A DNA stretch of 8,453 bases from Patescibacteria group bacterium (GCA_022705465.1 JAKJEK010000029.1:1-8453), one strand, 5' to 3'. Counted from the stretch's first letter, positions 1 through 7,202 are shown. Translations and numbers: made by a program. The notes: generated by a model not told the origin, from the sequence alone.

Positions 1-2
1 GC

Positions 3-1451
3 CGCTTTCCGTCGGTTACAGCTGAACTGCTAACTATACCGGGTGTCGGACCAGTGATCGCACGAACCCTGGTGGAGGGATTAAAAATTCAAACGATTGA
101 CGAATTGCCACAGGCGTTGAATTCACCGGCGGGCAAAAAGTTATTTAAGCAGAAAACCCGCGAAAAGATTCTGAGGGGCTACTACGCGCTAACCTCGCAC
201 ACCCGACGGCTGCCAATTTACCGTGCCATGCCAATTGCTGATGAAATATTGTCGGCATTAACACAAGAGCGGCATGTAATGAGGGCCGATGTGGTTGGGA
301 GCCTTCGCCGCCAAAAGGAAACAATTGGCGACATTGATCTGGTTGCTACCTCGACTAACCCGACTGAAACTTTTAATTTTATCGCTAATCTCCCTTTCGT
401 GAAGCAGATTCTTGCCAAAGGGGAAACAAAGATAACTTTTATTCACAATAGCAACACCCAGATTGATATTGAAATATTGCCAAAAGAGAATTATGGCTCA
501 CTTTTGCTATATCTAACCGGTTCAAAAGATCATAACATCGCGTTACGAACACTTGCGGAGGGCAAAGGACTCAGTTTGTCGGAATGGGGCATTAAACAAG
601 ATAATCGCTTAATAACGTGCGATACGGAATCGGGCGTATACAAGATGCTGGGAATGGAATGGGTGCCACCGGAACTTAGAGAGAACCGGGGTGAAGTCGA
701 GGCATCACTAAGGGGCGACCTACCAAATCTAGTTGAGGAGAGCGAAGTCCGGGGCGACGTGCATATCCATTCAAATTGGTCTGACGGACAAGCAAGCATT
801 GCAGAGATGGCGTTGGCAGCTAAAGCGTTGGGGCGTAAATATATTGCAATTTCCGACCATACTGTCGGATTGGGGATAGCAAACGGGCTGAATGAGGAGG
901 AGATGCAAAACCGACAAACTGAAATCGAAGAAGCAAACAAAGCAGTCAGGGGTATCGCGATATTGTCGGGGCTCGAGGTTAACATTCTAAGCAACGGAGA
1001 ACTCGACATAAGCGATCAAGTATTGGCACAGATAGATGTCGTAACCGCCTCAGTTCACGGCGCACTCAGGCAATCACAGGAGCAAATTACCGAACGATTT
1101 ATGAAAGCAATGGATAACCCAAATGTTGATATTATCGGACATCCGTCTGGACGGCTTATTAATGAGCGACCGGAATCAACAATTGATTGGCCGTCTTTCT
1201 TCCGCAAGGCCGTTGAGACTAATACGGCAATTGAAATTAATTCATCGCCGTATCGGCTGGACTTGAAAGATACTCTAGTACAGCAAGCCAGAAGTTACGG
1301 GGTTAAGTTTGTAATTACCACCGATGCCCATACACCGCACGAACTTGCATACATTAAATACGGCATCAATGTTGCTAGGCGCGGCTGGCTGGAGAAGTCA
1401 GATGTCTTAAATACGCTTACGCTTTCAGAATTTCTCAGTTCTTTGAAATAA
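3..1451 (+). CDS. polX: DNA polymerase X family protein with C-terminal PHP domain (5' partial)
   Basis: This is a bacterial family X DNA polymerase, a gap-filling repair enzyme that in known relatives pairs a polymerase beta-like domain with a PHP metal-dependent 3'-5' exonuclease or phosphoesterase domain. The frame is open to the left edge. A GTG at 54 could be read as a start, but the 17 codons before it encode LLTIPGVGPVIARTL, a helix-hairpin-helix DNA-binding motif, so the real start lies upstream. Counting visible residues from base 3, the nucleotidyltransferase motif GSLRR begins at 99, catalytic Asp are at 110 and 112 (GDIDLV), and the third Asp is at 155 (QIDIEI). The PHP domain runs from about 250 to the end, with HIH (254-256), SDH (285-286), GHPSGR (His380) and TDAH (441-443), so its metal ligands look intact. 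About 90 N-terminal residues are missing compared with the usual length near 570. No clear terminator follows. Confidence 0.93.
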   Translation, partial: RFPSVTAELLTIPGVGPVIARTLVEGLKIQTIDELPQALNSPAGKKLFKQKTREKILRGYYALTSHTRRLPIYRAMPIADEILSALTQERHVMRADVVGSLRRQKETIGDIDLVATSTNPTETFNFIANLPFVKQILAKGETKITFIHNSNTQIDIEILPKENYGSLLLYLTGSKDHNIALRTLAEGKGLSLSEWGIKQDNRLITCDTESGVYKMLGMEWVPPELRENRGEVEASLRGDLPNLVEESEVRGDVHIHSNWSDGQASIAEMALAAKALGRKYIAISDHTVGLGIANGLNEEEMQNRQTEIEEANKAVRGIAILSGLEVNILSNGELDISDQVLAQIDVVTASVHGALRQSQEQITERFMKAMDNPNVDIIGHPSGRLINERPESTIDWPSFFRKAVETNTAIEINSSPYRLDLKDTLVQQARSYGVKFVITTDAHTPHELAYIKYGINVARRGWLEKSDVLNTLTLSEFLSSLK

Positions 1452-1534
1452 GATGAGGTGGCGCACTAGCAGTAAAGCCGCAACCAGATTGCTTGAAATA
1501 TGCGAGCACCTTTGACGACACAGCAATGCGATAG

Positions 1535-1562
1535 TTGACGCGAAAATACCCCTTGATATAGT
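1535..1562 (+). promoter_or_regulatory. Sigma-70-type promoter for the PRT-PRPP synthetase operon
   Basis: TTGACG at 1535-1540 and TATAGT at 1557-1562 are separated by 16 bp and each matches consensus at five of six positions. Transcription would start near 1569, giving a leader of about 19 bases before the ATG at 1588. The 136-base gap after polX holds nothing else convincing, so the operon probably does not depend on polX read-through. Confidence 0.6.
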
Positions 1563-1587
1563 TGAATGCTGACAAAAGAGGTAGAGC

Positions 1588-3120
1588 ATGAGCAATGGAA
1601 TGCGCCAATTTAAAAATAGAACGGAGGCTGGGGAAAAACTGGCGGAAAAGCTTGAGCGATACAAGGGCCAGAACGCAATAGTGTATGCGCTTCCACGTGG
1701 CGGCGTTATTACCGGTGCAGCAATCGCAAAAAAACTTAATTTTCCGCTCGATCTTGTCTTTGCCAGAAAAATCGGCCATCCATTGAACCCCGAATTTGCC
1801 TTGGGTGCCGTTTCTGAGGGCGGTCACTTGGTTGAAACCTTGTCAGGCGTAAGGGGTATCGATAGTGAGTGGCTGGCGAGGGAAATCGAAATACAAAAGG
1901 GCGAGATTAGACGCCGGCGCGAGAGATATCTTCGAGGCCCCCCGTCAACTTCTGCTCAAAACAAGATCGCCATCATTGTTGATGATGGGATTGCGACTGG
2001 CGCAACAGTACTGGCGGCAATTGAGGAAATTAAGGCGCAAAATCCAGCCAAGTTGGTTGTGGCAGTCCCTGTTTCGCCGCCCGATACAGCCCAACTAATT
2101 CGCGACAAAGCTGATGAGCTTGTGGCGGTCATAATTCCCGATTTGTTTCTTGGGGCGGTCGGTGCCTACTATGAAAACTTTGATCAGGTCTCTGATGAGG
2201 AGGTGATCGAAATTATGAATGAGATTCCTAGCGACCCGCTGATTTTTACATTTCCAGAGTTTAAATATTTGGCGTCTGAGATCGAAAAGCTAGAAGGAGT
2301 GTCGCAAGGCCGGTTTGCTACCAGGCGCTTCAAGAACGAAGAAATTGAGATTGAACTGCAGAGCGATGTTGGCGGTCAATCGTGCCTAATCTTAGGATCG
2401 GTTGCACCACCGGCCGACCGCCTGATCGAGCTGTCGATGCTGGCACACACATTAAGAAAAGAAGGCGCCACCGAGGTAATTGGCATGATGCCCTATCTTG
2501 CCTATTCCCGTCAAGATAAAAACGAGCCTATGAAGAGTATGGCGACACCTTTAATCAGCGAGATACTTCGGGTTGCCGGCTTTAATGAAATTGCAACCAT
2601 TGATGTCCATAGCGACTATGATGAGTACGTATTTACTGTCCCAATAGCCTCCATGTCACCGGCGCAACTATTCGCAAAAGAAATTGATAAAGAGGTGTTC
2701 GAGGGTGCAACAATTGTCGCTCCGGACGAAGGAGCAATAGAACGAGCCGAATATCTAAAAAACGTAACTAGAATCAAACGACCTAGTGCCTACTTCAAAA
2801 AACGACGCTCTGGCCAAGAGGTTGAATCGGCGCTTCACGGTGAGGTCGGGCCCAAAGCAATAATTGTTGATGACATTCTCGATACCGGAAAAACAATGGT
2901 CACAACCGTTGATGCCCTAGTGAATAACGAGGGCGTTAAAGAGATTTACGTAATTGTAACTCACGGTTTATTTACCGGAACTCTGTGGGAAACGCTTTTT
3001 GACCTAAAGGTTAAGAAAATATTCACCACCGATAGTATCCCGGAAGCTCGCCAAAAGGCGTCAGATCGCATTGAGGTTATTTCGGTTGCGCCGTTGTTGC
3101 GGGACTATTTACGGGAGTAA
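1588..3120 (+). CDS. Phosphoribosyltransferase (COG1926-like) fused to ribose-phosphate pyrophosphokinase-like domain
   Basis: Two phosphoribosyl-binding folds are joined in one 510-residue protein. Residues 1 to about 215 resemble the COG1926 predicted phosphoribosyltransferases, with PRGG near 37 and the PRPP loop VDDGIATGAT near 131-140. Residues from about 220 to 510 resemble PRPP synthetase, which makes PRPP from ribose 5-phosphate and ATP. Visible motifs there are RRFKNEEIEIEL (compare RFSDGE), YLAYSRQDK at 303-311 (compare YFGYARQDR), IDVHS at 338-342 (compare IDLHA), a KKRR flexible-loop-like patch, and the ribose-phosphate loop VDDILDTGKT at 427-436. Stand-alone PRPP synthetases are about 310 residues, so the second half is near full length. 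The ATG at 1588 follows AGAGGT (1577-1582) by five bases. The stop overlaps or abuts the next gene. The fusion suggests that PRPP made in the C-terminal domain could be used by the N-terminal domain; the acceptor substrate is unknown. The C-terminal domain is diverged, so enzymatic activity is inferred. Confidence 0.87.
   Translation: MSNGMRQFKNRTEAGEKLAEKLERYKGQNAIVYALPRGGVITGAAIAKKLNFPLDLVFARKIGHPLNPEFALGAVSEGGHLVETLSGVRGIDSEWLAREIEIQKGEIRRRRERYLRGPPSTSAQNKIAIIVDDGIATGATVLAAIEEIKAQNPAKLVVAVPVSPPDTAQLIRDKADELVAVIIPDLFLGAVGAYYENFDQVSDEEVIEIMNEIPSDPLIFTFPEFKYLASEIEKLEGVSQGRFATRRFKNEEIEIELQSDVGGQSCLILGSVAPPADRLIELSMLAHTLRKEGATEVIGMMPYLAYSRQDKNEPMKSMATPLISEILRVAGFNEIATIDVHSDYDEYVFTVPIASMSPAQLFAKEIDKEVFEGATIVAPDEGAIERAEYLKNVTRIKRPSAYFKKRRSGQEVESALHGEVGPKAIIVDDILDTGKTMVTTVDALVNNEGVKEIYVIVTHGLFTGTLWETLFDLKVKKIFTTDSIPEARQKASDRIEVISVAPLLRDYLRE
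3113..3117 (+). promoter_or_regulatory. Ribosome binding site deciding the hydrolase start
   Basis: GGGAG lies inside the last codons of the upstream gene. It is eight bases before the ATG at 3126 but only two before the ATG at 3120, so 3126 is the better start. Confidence 0.55.
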
Positions 3121-3125
3121 TGATA

Positions 3126-3770
3126 ATGGCAGATCATATTCAACAAGAGTCAGTTCAAATTCCGATCGGCGATATTCTGCTTGACGGATTTATGGCAATG
3201 CCAACAACGGGAAAGGGGCTGGTTATTTTTGCCCACGGTTCAGGCAGCGGAAGGCTAAGTCCCAGAAATCAGTTTGTCGCACAAGTTTTGCGTGCGAAGG
3301 GACTGGTTACTTTGCTTTTCGACCTGTTAACCGAAGAAGAAGATCGGGTATACGAGAATCGCTTCAACATCAATCTTATTGCGGATCGTTTGACCCAGGC
3401 AACGGCATGGCTGTTAAACAATCCCGAGAACAAAGAGTTGCGGGTTGGCTACTTCGGTGCCAGCACAGGTGCAGCTGCGGCTCTTCAGGCTGCCGCATAC
3501 ATGCCTGACCCAGTTAAAGCAATCGTGTCTCGCGGAGGTCGGCCAGATCTAGCAATGCCTACCTTACCACAGGTTAAAGCTCCAACCCTGCTTATTGTTG
3601 GGGGTAATGATGATGTAGTAATTACCCTAAATCAGCAAGCCTATGATGCATTGCAAGTCGAAAAAAAATTGTTGGTTATCCCGGGTGCAACCCACCTATT
3701 CGAAGAAACGGGTGCCCTGGAAACAGTCGCGGAAGCAGCCGGGGAGTGGTTTGTTAAGTATTTAGAGTGA
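3126..3770 (+). CDS. Alpha/beta hydrolase, dienelactone hydrolase-like
   Basis: A small soluble alpha/beta hydrolase of 214 residues with no signal peptide. The full catalytic triad can be placed: nucleophile Ser113 in GASTG, an acid at Asp162 or Asp163 in GGNDD, and His190 in GATHLFEE. The oxyanion region is HGSGSGR near the N-terminus. The start at 3126 is preferred because of Shine-Dalgarno spacing; an ATG at 3120 in the same frame would add two residues and overlap the previous stop as TAATG. It is translationally close to the PRT-PRPP synthetase gene and very probably in the same operon. Pairing of COG1926 phosphoribosyltransferases with dienelactone hydrolase-like proteins, including as fusions in mycobacteria, is known from general knowledge and supports a functional link. 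The substrate is unknown: it could hydrolyse an ester or lactone, or be a housekeeping partner. No U-rich terminator follows; a short CGGCA/TGCCG inverted repeat lies in the convergent gap. Confidence 0.85.
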   Translation: MADHIQQESVQIPIGDILLDGFMAMPTTGKGLVIFAHGSGSGRLSPRNQFVAQVLRAKGLVTLLFDLLTEEEDRVYENRFNINLIADRLTQATAWLLNNPENKELRVGYFGASTGAAAALQAAAYMPDPVKAIVSRGGRPDLAMPTLPQVKAPTLLIVGGNDDVVITLNQQAYDALQVEKKLLVIPGATHLFEETGALETVAEAAGEWFVKYLE

Positions 3771-3854
3771 ACTGCGATCCCTTTAGTGGCGGCATAATGC
3801 CGGGATGGCTGGTTAAGATGCTCTCCGCCTTCAACCACCGAGAGTTGAACTATT

Positions 3855-5186
3855 TTAATCTTTCTGGCTTTTAGCTCTCGATAGGGCGCTTGCCAGAATA
3901 TTTAGAATGGCTTCTTTGTCTTGTTTCGTGCCAAGTTTTTGATCCTGAATCATTTGCTGTGTTTGTCTGATCTCATTGATTATCGGCTCAATTCTCGTGG
4001 TATAGGATGTGCATTCGACGAGTCTCAGCAAACTCTCTGAGTATCTCTTGGCAGTGTGTGAGTTTGATGTCAGATCGTGGCGCAATCGACCAAAACTTTC
4101 CGCCACAAACCGCTCCCAAGTCGGACGGTTAAAAATATGCAGTGTCCCCTTCCCATCGAACCGGCGATGATTGTCCGGAAGCTTTCTTTGTGAAAGCAGA
4201 CAGAGCGCATCAGTTAAGTAGTCCAGGCAAAGACTCACAGTTGTTGGGTCGCCTGGAGTAGTTTTGATGGCAACATCGGTTAACTGCTGGATCGGAAACA
4301 GCGGATCTTGCTCATCCGTGCGTTGGTTTTCAACATTGATGATATCGTGGAGCTTATCTTTGAGGTTTTTTGCTTTACCTTCTTGGCAGCATAGTTGAGC
4401 AATTTCCTGCCCATGTTGTATGAATTGGCCAATTTCGGGCATAACATAGAACCATGCAACGCCGTCGGTATCTGTATTCTTCAGCACTTCCTGGTCAATA
4501 CTACGAACGAAACCGGCTTGATTGGAGCACAGGCTTTGGGTAGGTTTTGTTACCTTTTGTCGATCAATAATTTCTTTTGCCGTTTCCGGCTCATGAAACG
4601 GCTTGCCTATCTGCTCCGGATATAGCTGATTAATGTTGGCAATCAAACTTTTATGAATACGATAAACAACTATGTTTGCTTGCAATGATTTAACGACCTG
4701 ATTAACAAAGTAGACCAGAGCTCCTAGCGATATTATTGCCAGGATAATGGCTACCGTCACAGAAATCTGCGGCACAAACGAAGTAACCTGATCGTCCTGG
4801 CTACGCACACCGCGCAGTATAAGTAGAGCGTAAATAATAGTAGCGACGTAAACACCAAGGGCAGCCTGATTGCCACGATCCTGGATAAATGTACGCAGCG
4901 CCCTAGGAGAATACTGGCTGGCTGATAGTTGCAATGCAATAATGGCAATCGAGTACACCACGGAAGCAATTGTTGCGATCGAACCGGCAATAGCAGACAG
5001 CATAGCCCGAGCCGCATCAGGGGTACCGCTAAACAACCAGGGTACAACGCTTTTGATCACTTCAAAATATTGATGATCGAGCCATAAAGTCAGTATTGCT
5101 AGTCCGAATATACCAACAGAGATAGAAGCTGGTACAAACCAAAAACTGGTTTGTAGCTGTTTCCAGATTTTTCTTATTTTGCTCAT
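3855..5186 (-). CDS. DUF2254 family membrane protein
   Basis: A 443-residue predicted inner-membrane protein. Four hydrophobic segments lie in the N-terminal third, at about residues 15-36, 61-86, 109-125 and 139-161, followed by a largely soluble region of about 280 residues. The motif SASQYSPR at 88-95, followed by LRTFIQDR, is the recognisable DUF2254 signature. The length is typical of the family. The molecular function of DUF2254 is not established; its membrane domain plus cytosolic tail would suit a transporter, channel or sensor, but nothing here decides that. The start at 5186 is the ATG before the first hydrophobic segment. No Shine-Dalgarno is visible upstream, but an extended -10 box lies 29 bases away, so the leader would be very short. 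It converges with the hydrolase gene, with an 84-base gap between stops. Confidence 0.85.
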   Translation of the reverse strand: MSKIRKIWKQLQTSFWFVPASISVGIFGLAILTLWLDHQYFEVIKSVVPWLFSGTPDAARAMLSAIAGSIATIASVVYSIAIIALQLSASQYSPRALRTFIQDRGNQAALGVYVATIIYALLILRGVRSQDDQVTSFVPQISVTVAIILAIISLGALVYFVNQVVKSLQANIVVYRIHKSLIANINQLYPEQIGKPFHEPETAKEIIDRQKVTKPTQSLCSNQAGFVRSIDQEVLKNTDTDGVAWFYVMPEIGQFIQHGQEIAQLCCQEGKAKNLKDKLHDIINVENQRTDEQDPLFPIQQLTDVAIKTTPGDPTTVSLCLDYLTDALCLLSQRKLPDNHRRFDGKGTLHIFNRPTWERFVAESFGRLRHDLTSNSHTAKRYSESLLRLVECTSYTTRIEPIINEIRQTQQMIQDQKLGTKQDKEAILNILASALSRAKSQKD

Positions 5187-5214
5187 ATTCGTTTGAAGTT
5201 AATGATAGCGCGTA

Positions 5215-5223
5215 ATTATATCA
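5215..5223 (-). promoter_or_regulatory. Extended -10 promoter for the DUF2254 gene
   Basis: On the minus strand the sequence reads TGATATAAT, a perfect extended -10 (TGnTATAAT) with the hexamer at 5220-5215. No good -35 is present at the normal distance, which is common for extended -10 promoters. It sits just downstream of the U-tract of the preceding terminator. Confidence 0.5.
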
Positions 5224-5225
5224 CA

Positions 5226-5292
5226 CAAACAAAAAGCGGGGCTACCATGATTCCGTAAATTCCCAATCTACTAACTAACGTGGTTCCCCGCT
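5226..5292 (-). terminator. Rho-independent terminator after the DUF134 gene
   Basis: AGCGGGG (5235-5241) pairs with CCCCGCT (5286-5292), and ACCATG (5244-5249) pairs with CGTGGT (5279-5284) with one G-U pair. Read on the minus strand, the stem ends in TTTTTGTTTG, a U-rich tract. It begins about 40 bases after the DUF134 stop. The loop of 29 bases is unusually long for a simple terminator, so an attenuator or other RNA role cannot be excluded. Confidence 0.6.
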
Positions 5293-5331
5293 CTACTAAT
5301 TTCGCCTTGTTGGCAAAACAATCGCTGAATT

Positions 5332-5610
5332 CTAATGCTTAGCTATTTCAATTGCTTTACCGTTGATAAGGGCATCGGCTACTTTTTTGTTGGCGGATGA
5401 TAATATTCGCTGAAAGGTGCTCTGCGAAGTTCCCATCTGCTTGGCCGCCTCGGTCTGATCTAACTCAAGAACGTTCTTTAGGCGCAGTGCTTCAAGTTCC
5501 TCCATTGTTAAGCTAACCACGTCCAATAGCCTAAGTGGTACCCCTTGGGGCTTGAAATATGTAACTTCCGGATTGAAATCAATCCTGCGGCACAATCTTG
5601 GTCTTGGCAT
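5332..5610 (-). CDS. DUF134 family putative DNA-binding protein
   Basis: A 92-residue protein matching the DUF134 family from memory of its consensus. The N-terminus MPRPRLCRRI, then NPEVTYFKPQGVPL, and LTMEELEALRL are its hallmarks. A helix-turn-helix of the sigma-70 region 4 type covers about residues 50-76 (TEAAKQMGTSQSTFQRIL), followed by KKVADALINGKAI. The length is close to the family norm near 100. It probably acts as a transcriptional regulator, though targets of this family are poorly known. It lies 86 bases downstream of DUF5320 on the same strand, with a strong hairpin between them, so it may be made only by read-through or from a weak AT-rich promoter in 5611-5650 that I could not define. 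No good Shine-Dalgarno precedes the ATG at 5610. Confidence 0.9.
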   Translation of the reverse strand: MPRPRLCRRIDFNPEVTYFKPQGVPLRLLDVVSLTMEELEALRLKNVLELDQTEAAKQMGTSQSTFQRILSSANKKVADALINGKAIEIAKH

Positions 5611-5650
5611 ATAGGTTTGTCTAATTCTTTTAAATAAATTATTATGTAGT

Positions 5651-5698
5651 AAAAGAAGGCCACCGGCCCCGAAAGGGGCCGGGCTCCCGCCTTCTTTT
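5651..5698 (-). terminator. Very stable hairpin terminator after DUF5320
   Basis: The outer arms AAAAGAAGGC (5651-5660) and GCCTTCTTTT (5689-5698) are fully complementary. Inside, CCGGCCCC (5663-5670) and GGGGCCGG (5675-5682) close a GAAA loop on the plus strand, which reads TTTC on the minus strand. The minus-strand transcript ends in TTCTTTTA. The outer arm overlaps the DUF5320 stop codon at 5697-5699. On the plus strand the hairpin is followed by an ATTTTT run, so it could work in both directions. Confidence 0.8.
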
Positions 5699-5933
5699 AT
5701 TTTTGCTCGCCTTTGAGAGAGCTGATTTCGTCCCGAAGTGCTTTTAACTCATCTTGGAGCATTTTTTCCTCATCTTCAAGTGCAGCTAGTTCATTTCCGG
5801 GTGAGCGGAACCTGCGAAAACCGAATCCGGCTGCTCTACGAAGGCCACATCCGGCTCCACCCCTGCACAAACCCAGTCCTCGACCAGTCATTGGCCCGTA
5901 ACCCAGCGGTCCTGTTCCATCTAATCCTGGCAT
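5697..5933 (-). CDS. DUF5320 family small Gly/Cys protein
   Basis: A 78-residue protein with the DUF5320 layout. The N-terminus MPGLDGTGPLGYGPMTGRG is the family signature. It is followed by a Gly/Arg-rich stretch with two cysteines (LCRGGAGC) and a C-terminal coiled coil at about residues 49-76 with Leu and charged residues in heptads. The longer reading from a GTG at 5942 is rejected because that GTG lies inside a perfect Shine-Dalgarno and the conserved family start is at 5933. Members of this family commonly sit with DUF134 and with NifX-like or MinD-like ATPase proteins; none of those partners is in this window. The biochemical role is unknown; Cys-based metal binding is a guess. It has the best promoter and ribosome binding site in the window, so expression may be high. 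Confidence 0.88.
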   Translation of the reverse strand: MPGLDGTGPLGYGPMTGRGLGLCRGGAGCGLRRAAGFGFRRFRSPGNELAALEDEEKMLQDELKALRDEISSLKGEQK

Positions 5934-5937
5934 GCGA

Positions 5938-5947
5938 ATCACCTCCT
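5938..5947 (-). promoter_or_regulatory. Perfect Shine-Dalgarno for DUF5320
   Basis: The minus strand reads AGGAGGTGAT, a 10-base match to the 16S rRNA 3' end. The AGGAGG core ends eight bases before the ATG at 5933. This fixes the start there rather than at the GTG at 5942. Confidence 0.8.
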
Positions 5948-5968
5948 CTTGGTGTTTTAATTATTATG

Positions 5969-5997
5969 AATATATACCCATTATTTTCGAATGTCAA
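5969..5997 (-). promoter_or_regulatory. Consensus sigma-70 promoter for DUF5320
   Basis: On the minus strand, TTGACA (5997-5992) and TATATT (5974-5969) are exactly 17 bp apart. Transcription would start near 5962, giving a leader of about 29 bases. Confidence 0.8.
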
Positions 5998-6070
5998 GAG
6001 TTCTGGTGTGATTTATTGCACAGCATGACGGACGCACTAGTATTTCTTTAATATTCACTAAGAAAATCAA

Positions 6071-6106
6071 TTAAAATAAAAAGCCCGCCGGAATCCGTGC
6101 GGGCTT
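6071..6106 (-). terminator. Rho-independent terminator after the CYTH-VIT gene
   Basis: AAGCCCGC (6081-6088) pairs with GCGGGCTT (6099-6106), with a further CGG/CCG pairing inside. Read on the minus strand, the stem is followed by TTTATTTTAA. It lies nine bases after the stop codon. Confidence 0.88.
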
Positions 6107-6114
6107 GAATTTGT

Positions 6115-7107
6115 TTACTCCAAATTGTGGAGCGGCAAGTTATCGATCCAGCTCCCAATGAAGTGTGCCATAACGACAATCGCCAGTGCCAGAGCAACCT
6201 TCTGGGTGACTTCTTTGATCCACGGTTTCCAGGTCGCCAGAGCCAGAAGCGTCTGGATCAACGCGATGGTCAGGAAGCCAACAAATAGGTCAACCCGAAT
6301 GGCCACTCCAAGCGGCAGCAAACAGACCGGCAGCAGCAGAACCAGCGCCATCACGGCCTTGCCCCCGAATGTACCGAGAGCGTAGCGGACTGACTGGCGT
6401 AAGCTAGCGCCTTCAGCGGCTTTGCTGAAGTACATACTGCCACCATCGGCCAGTGAGTCGGCAAAGGCGGCGGCGGCCATTGCTTTGATGACCAGCTCCT
6501 TTCCGACCCCACCGGTAGCCATCCCGATCAGCACCCCGGCAATAGTCATTACCCCGCCGCAGATGCCGAACATCGCCTCGCCAATCAGGCTGTGCACTGC
6601 GACAAGGCGCTGGCGCCACTTGGGGATCTTGAGGTCGAGTATCATGTCGAGATAGCTTTTCCTGAATGCTTGCTCTTTGGAAAACCCGAGGAGAGCAAGT
6701 ACCCGGAAGAGCTCCTCTTCGGAGTCAACCTCGCTGATCTCGATGAAGCCACCCAGCCGCTCGACCGAATCGATCGAGATGACGGCGCCCTGAAGGCGGT
6801 ACATCTGACTGGCATTACGAACCTGGGCGAGCACGCCGTGACGGCGCTTCATCTTCTCTGCCTTGGCTACGGATATCGGCCCTTCTTGAGCGATATCTTT
6901 GACTCGGGCTTCACGACCGACGTCCCCGCCCTTGATGGCATAGGTCCGCCGGTCCCCCTCCTCGCGGTTGCGGTGGCTGTTGCCGTCGTTGATGGCTAGG
7001 TAGGTGTCGACACTGAAGGTGTCTGCCAGGTGGGTTGCCCCTAGACCGTACAGCGTTTCTGGATCGATTGATCCGGCAATCTTGAGCTGGTACTCCCGTC
7101 GGGCCAT
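6115..7107 (-). CDS. CYTH (triphosphate tunnel) domain fused to VIT1/CCC1-like membrane domain
   Basis: A 330-residue two-domain protein. Residues 2 to about 157 look like a CYTH or CyaB-type triphosphate-binding domain: EYQLK at 5-9 (in place of ExExK), RTYAIKGG (54-61), EARVK (66-70), KRR (88-90), SIDSVERLGGFIEI (111-124) and SYLDMIL (151-157). Residues from about 174 onward form a membrane domain with helices near 176-197, 205-225, 247-269, 272-292 and 303-320. GVMTIAGVLIGM and ADSLADGGSMYFSKAAEG resemble the first two helices of VIT1/CCC1-type iron/manganese transporters. The ATG at 7107 is chosen over an upstream ATG at 7143 because AAGGAGG (7123-7117) lies nine bases before it. CYTH enzymes act on triphosphates, so the protein might couple metal movement with triphosphate or polyphosphate chemistry; this is inference. 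The VIT assignment is less certain than the CYTH one. Confidence 0.72.
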   Translation of the reverse strand: MARREYQLKIAGSIDPETLYGLGATHLADTFSVDTYLAINDGNSHRNREEGDRRTYAIKGGDVGREARVKDIAQEGPISVAKAEKMKRRHGVLAQVRNASQMYRLQGAVISIDSVERLGGFIEISEVDSEEELFRVLALLGFSKEQAFRKSYLDMILDLKIPKWRQRLVAVHSLIGEAMFGICGGVMTIAGVLIGMATGGVGKELVIKAMAAAAFADSLADGGSMYFSKAAEGASLRQSVRYALGTFGGKAVMALVLLLPVCLLPLGVAIRVDLFVGFLTIALIQTLLALATWKPWIKEVTQKVALALAIVVMAHFIGSWIDNLPLHNLE

Positions 7108-7116
7108 AGTCCCCTC

Positions 7117-7123
7117 CCTCCTT
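7117..7123 (-). promoter_or_regulatory. Shine-Dalgarno for the CYTH-VIT gene
   Basis: The minus strand reads AAGGAGG, nine bases before the ATG at 7107. It rules out the upstream ATG at 7143, which would start translation inside the leader. Confidence 0.75.
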
Positions 7124-7128
7124 AGAGA

Positions 7129-7138
7129 CAGCGTTTGT
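7129..7138 (-). repeat. Shared leader motif, minus-strand copy
   Basis: ACAAACGCTG on the minus strand sits five bases before the AAGGAGG of the CYTH-VIT gene. It is an exact inverted copy of 7247-7256, which has the same position in the leader of the divergent gene. Confidence 0.7.
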
Positions 7139-7165
7139 AACAAATGATGTCATCCTCAGCACGTT

Positions 7166-7194
7166 ATATTAGCATTATTTTAACGTTTTGTCAA
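7166..7194 (-). promoter_or_regulatory. Consensus promoter for the CYTH-VIT gene
   Basis: On the minus strand, TTGACA (7194-7189) and TAATAT (7171-7166) are 17 bp apart. The predicted leader is about 50 bases and contains the ACAAACGCTG motif. Confidence 0.75.
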
Positions 7195-7202
7195 TCTATG
7201 TG

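Noticed and set aside
54..56. GTG as the start of the polymerase X gene
   Set aside because: The frame is open upstream and encodes the first half of a helix-hairpin-helix motif, so the gene begins outside the window.
530..1009. Minus-strand open frame of 159 residues inside polX
   Set aside because: It is antisense to the PHP domain coding region and has Ser/Pro-rich shadow composition.
1452..1534. Possible polX terminator
   Set aside because: The only pairing seen is AGGTG/CACCT across about 50 bases, without a T-tract.
3784..3807. Inverted repeat CGGCA/TGCCG as a terminator between convergent genes
   Set aside because: The stem is only five base pairs and no T-tract follows on either strand.
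6592..6999. Plus-strand open frame of 135 residues inside the CYTH-VIT gene
   Set aside because: It lies opposite a gene with clear domains, has no ribosome binding site, and has a low-complexity end.
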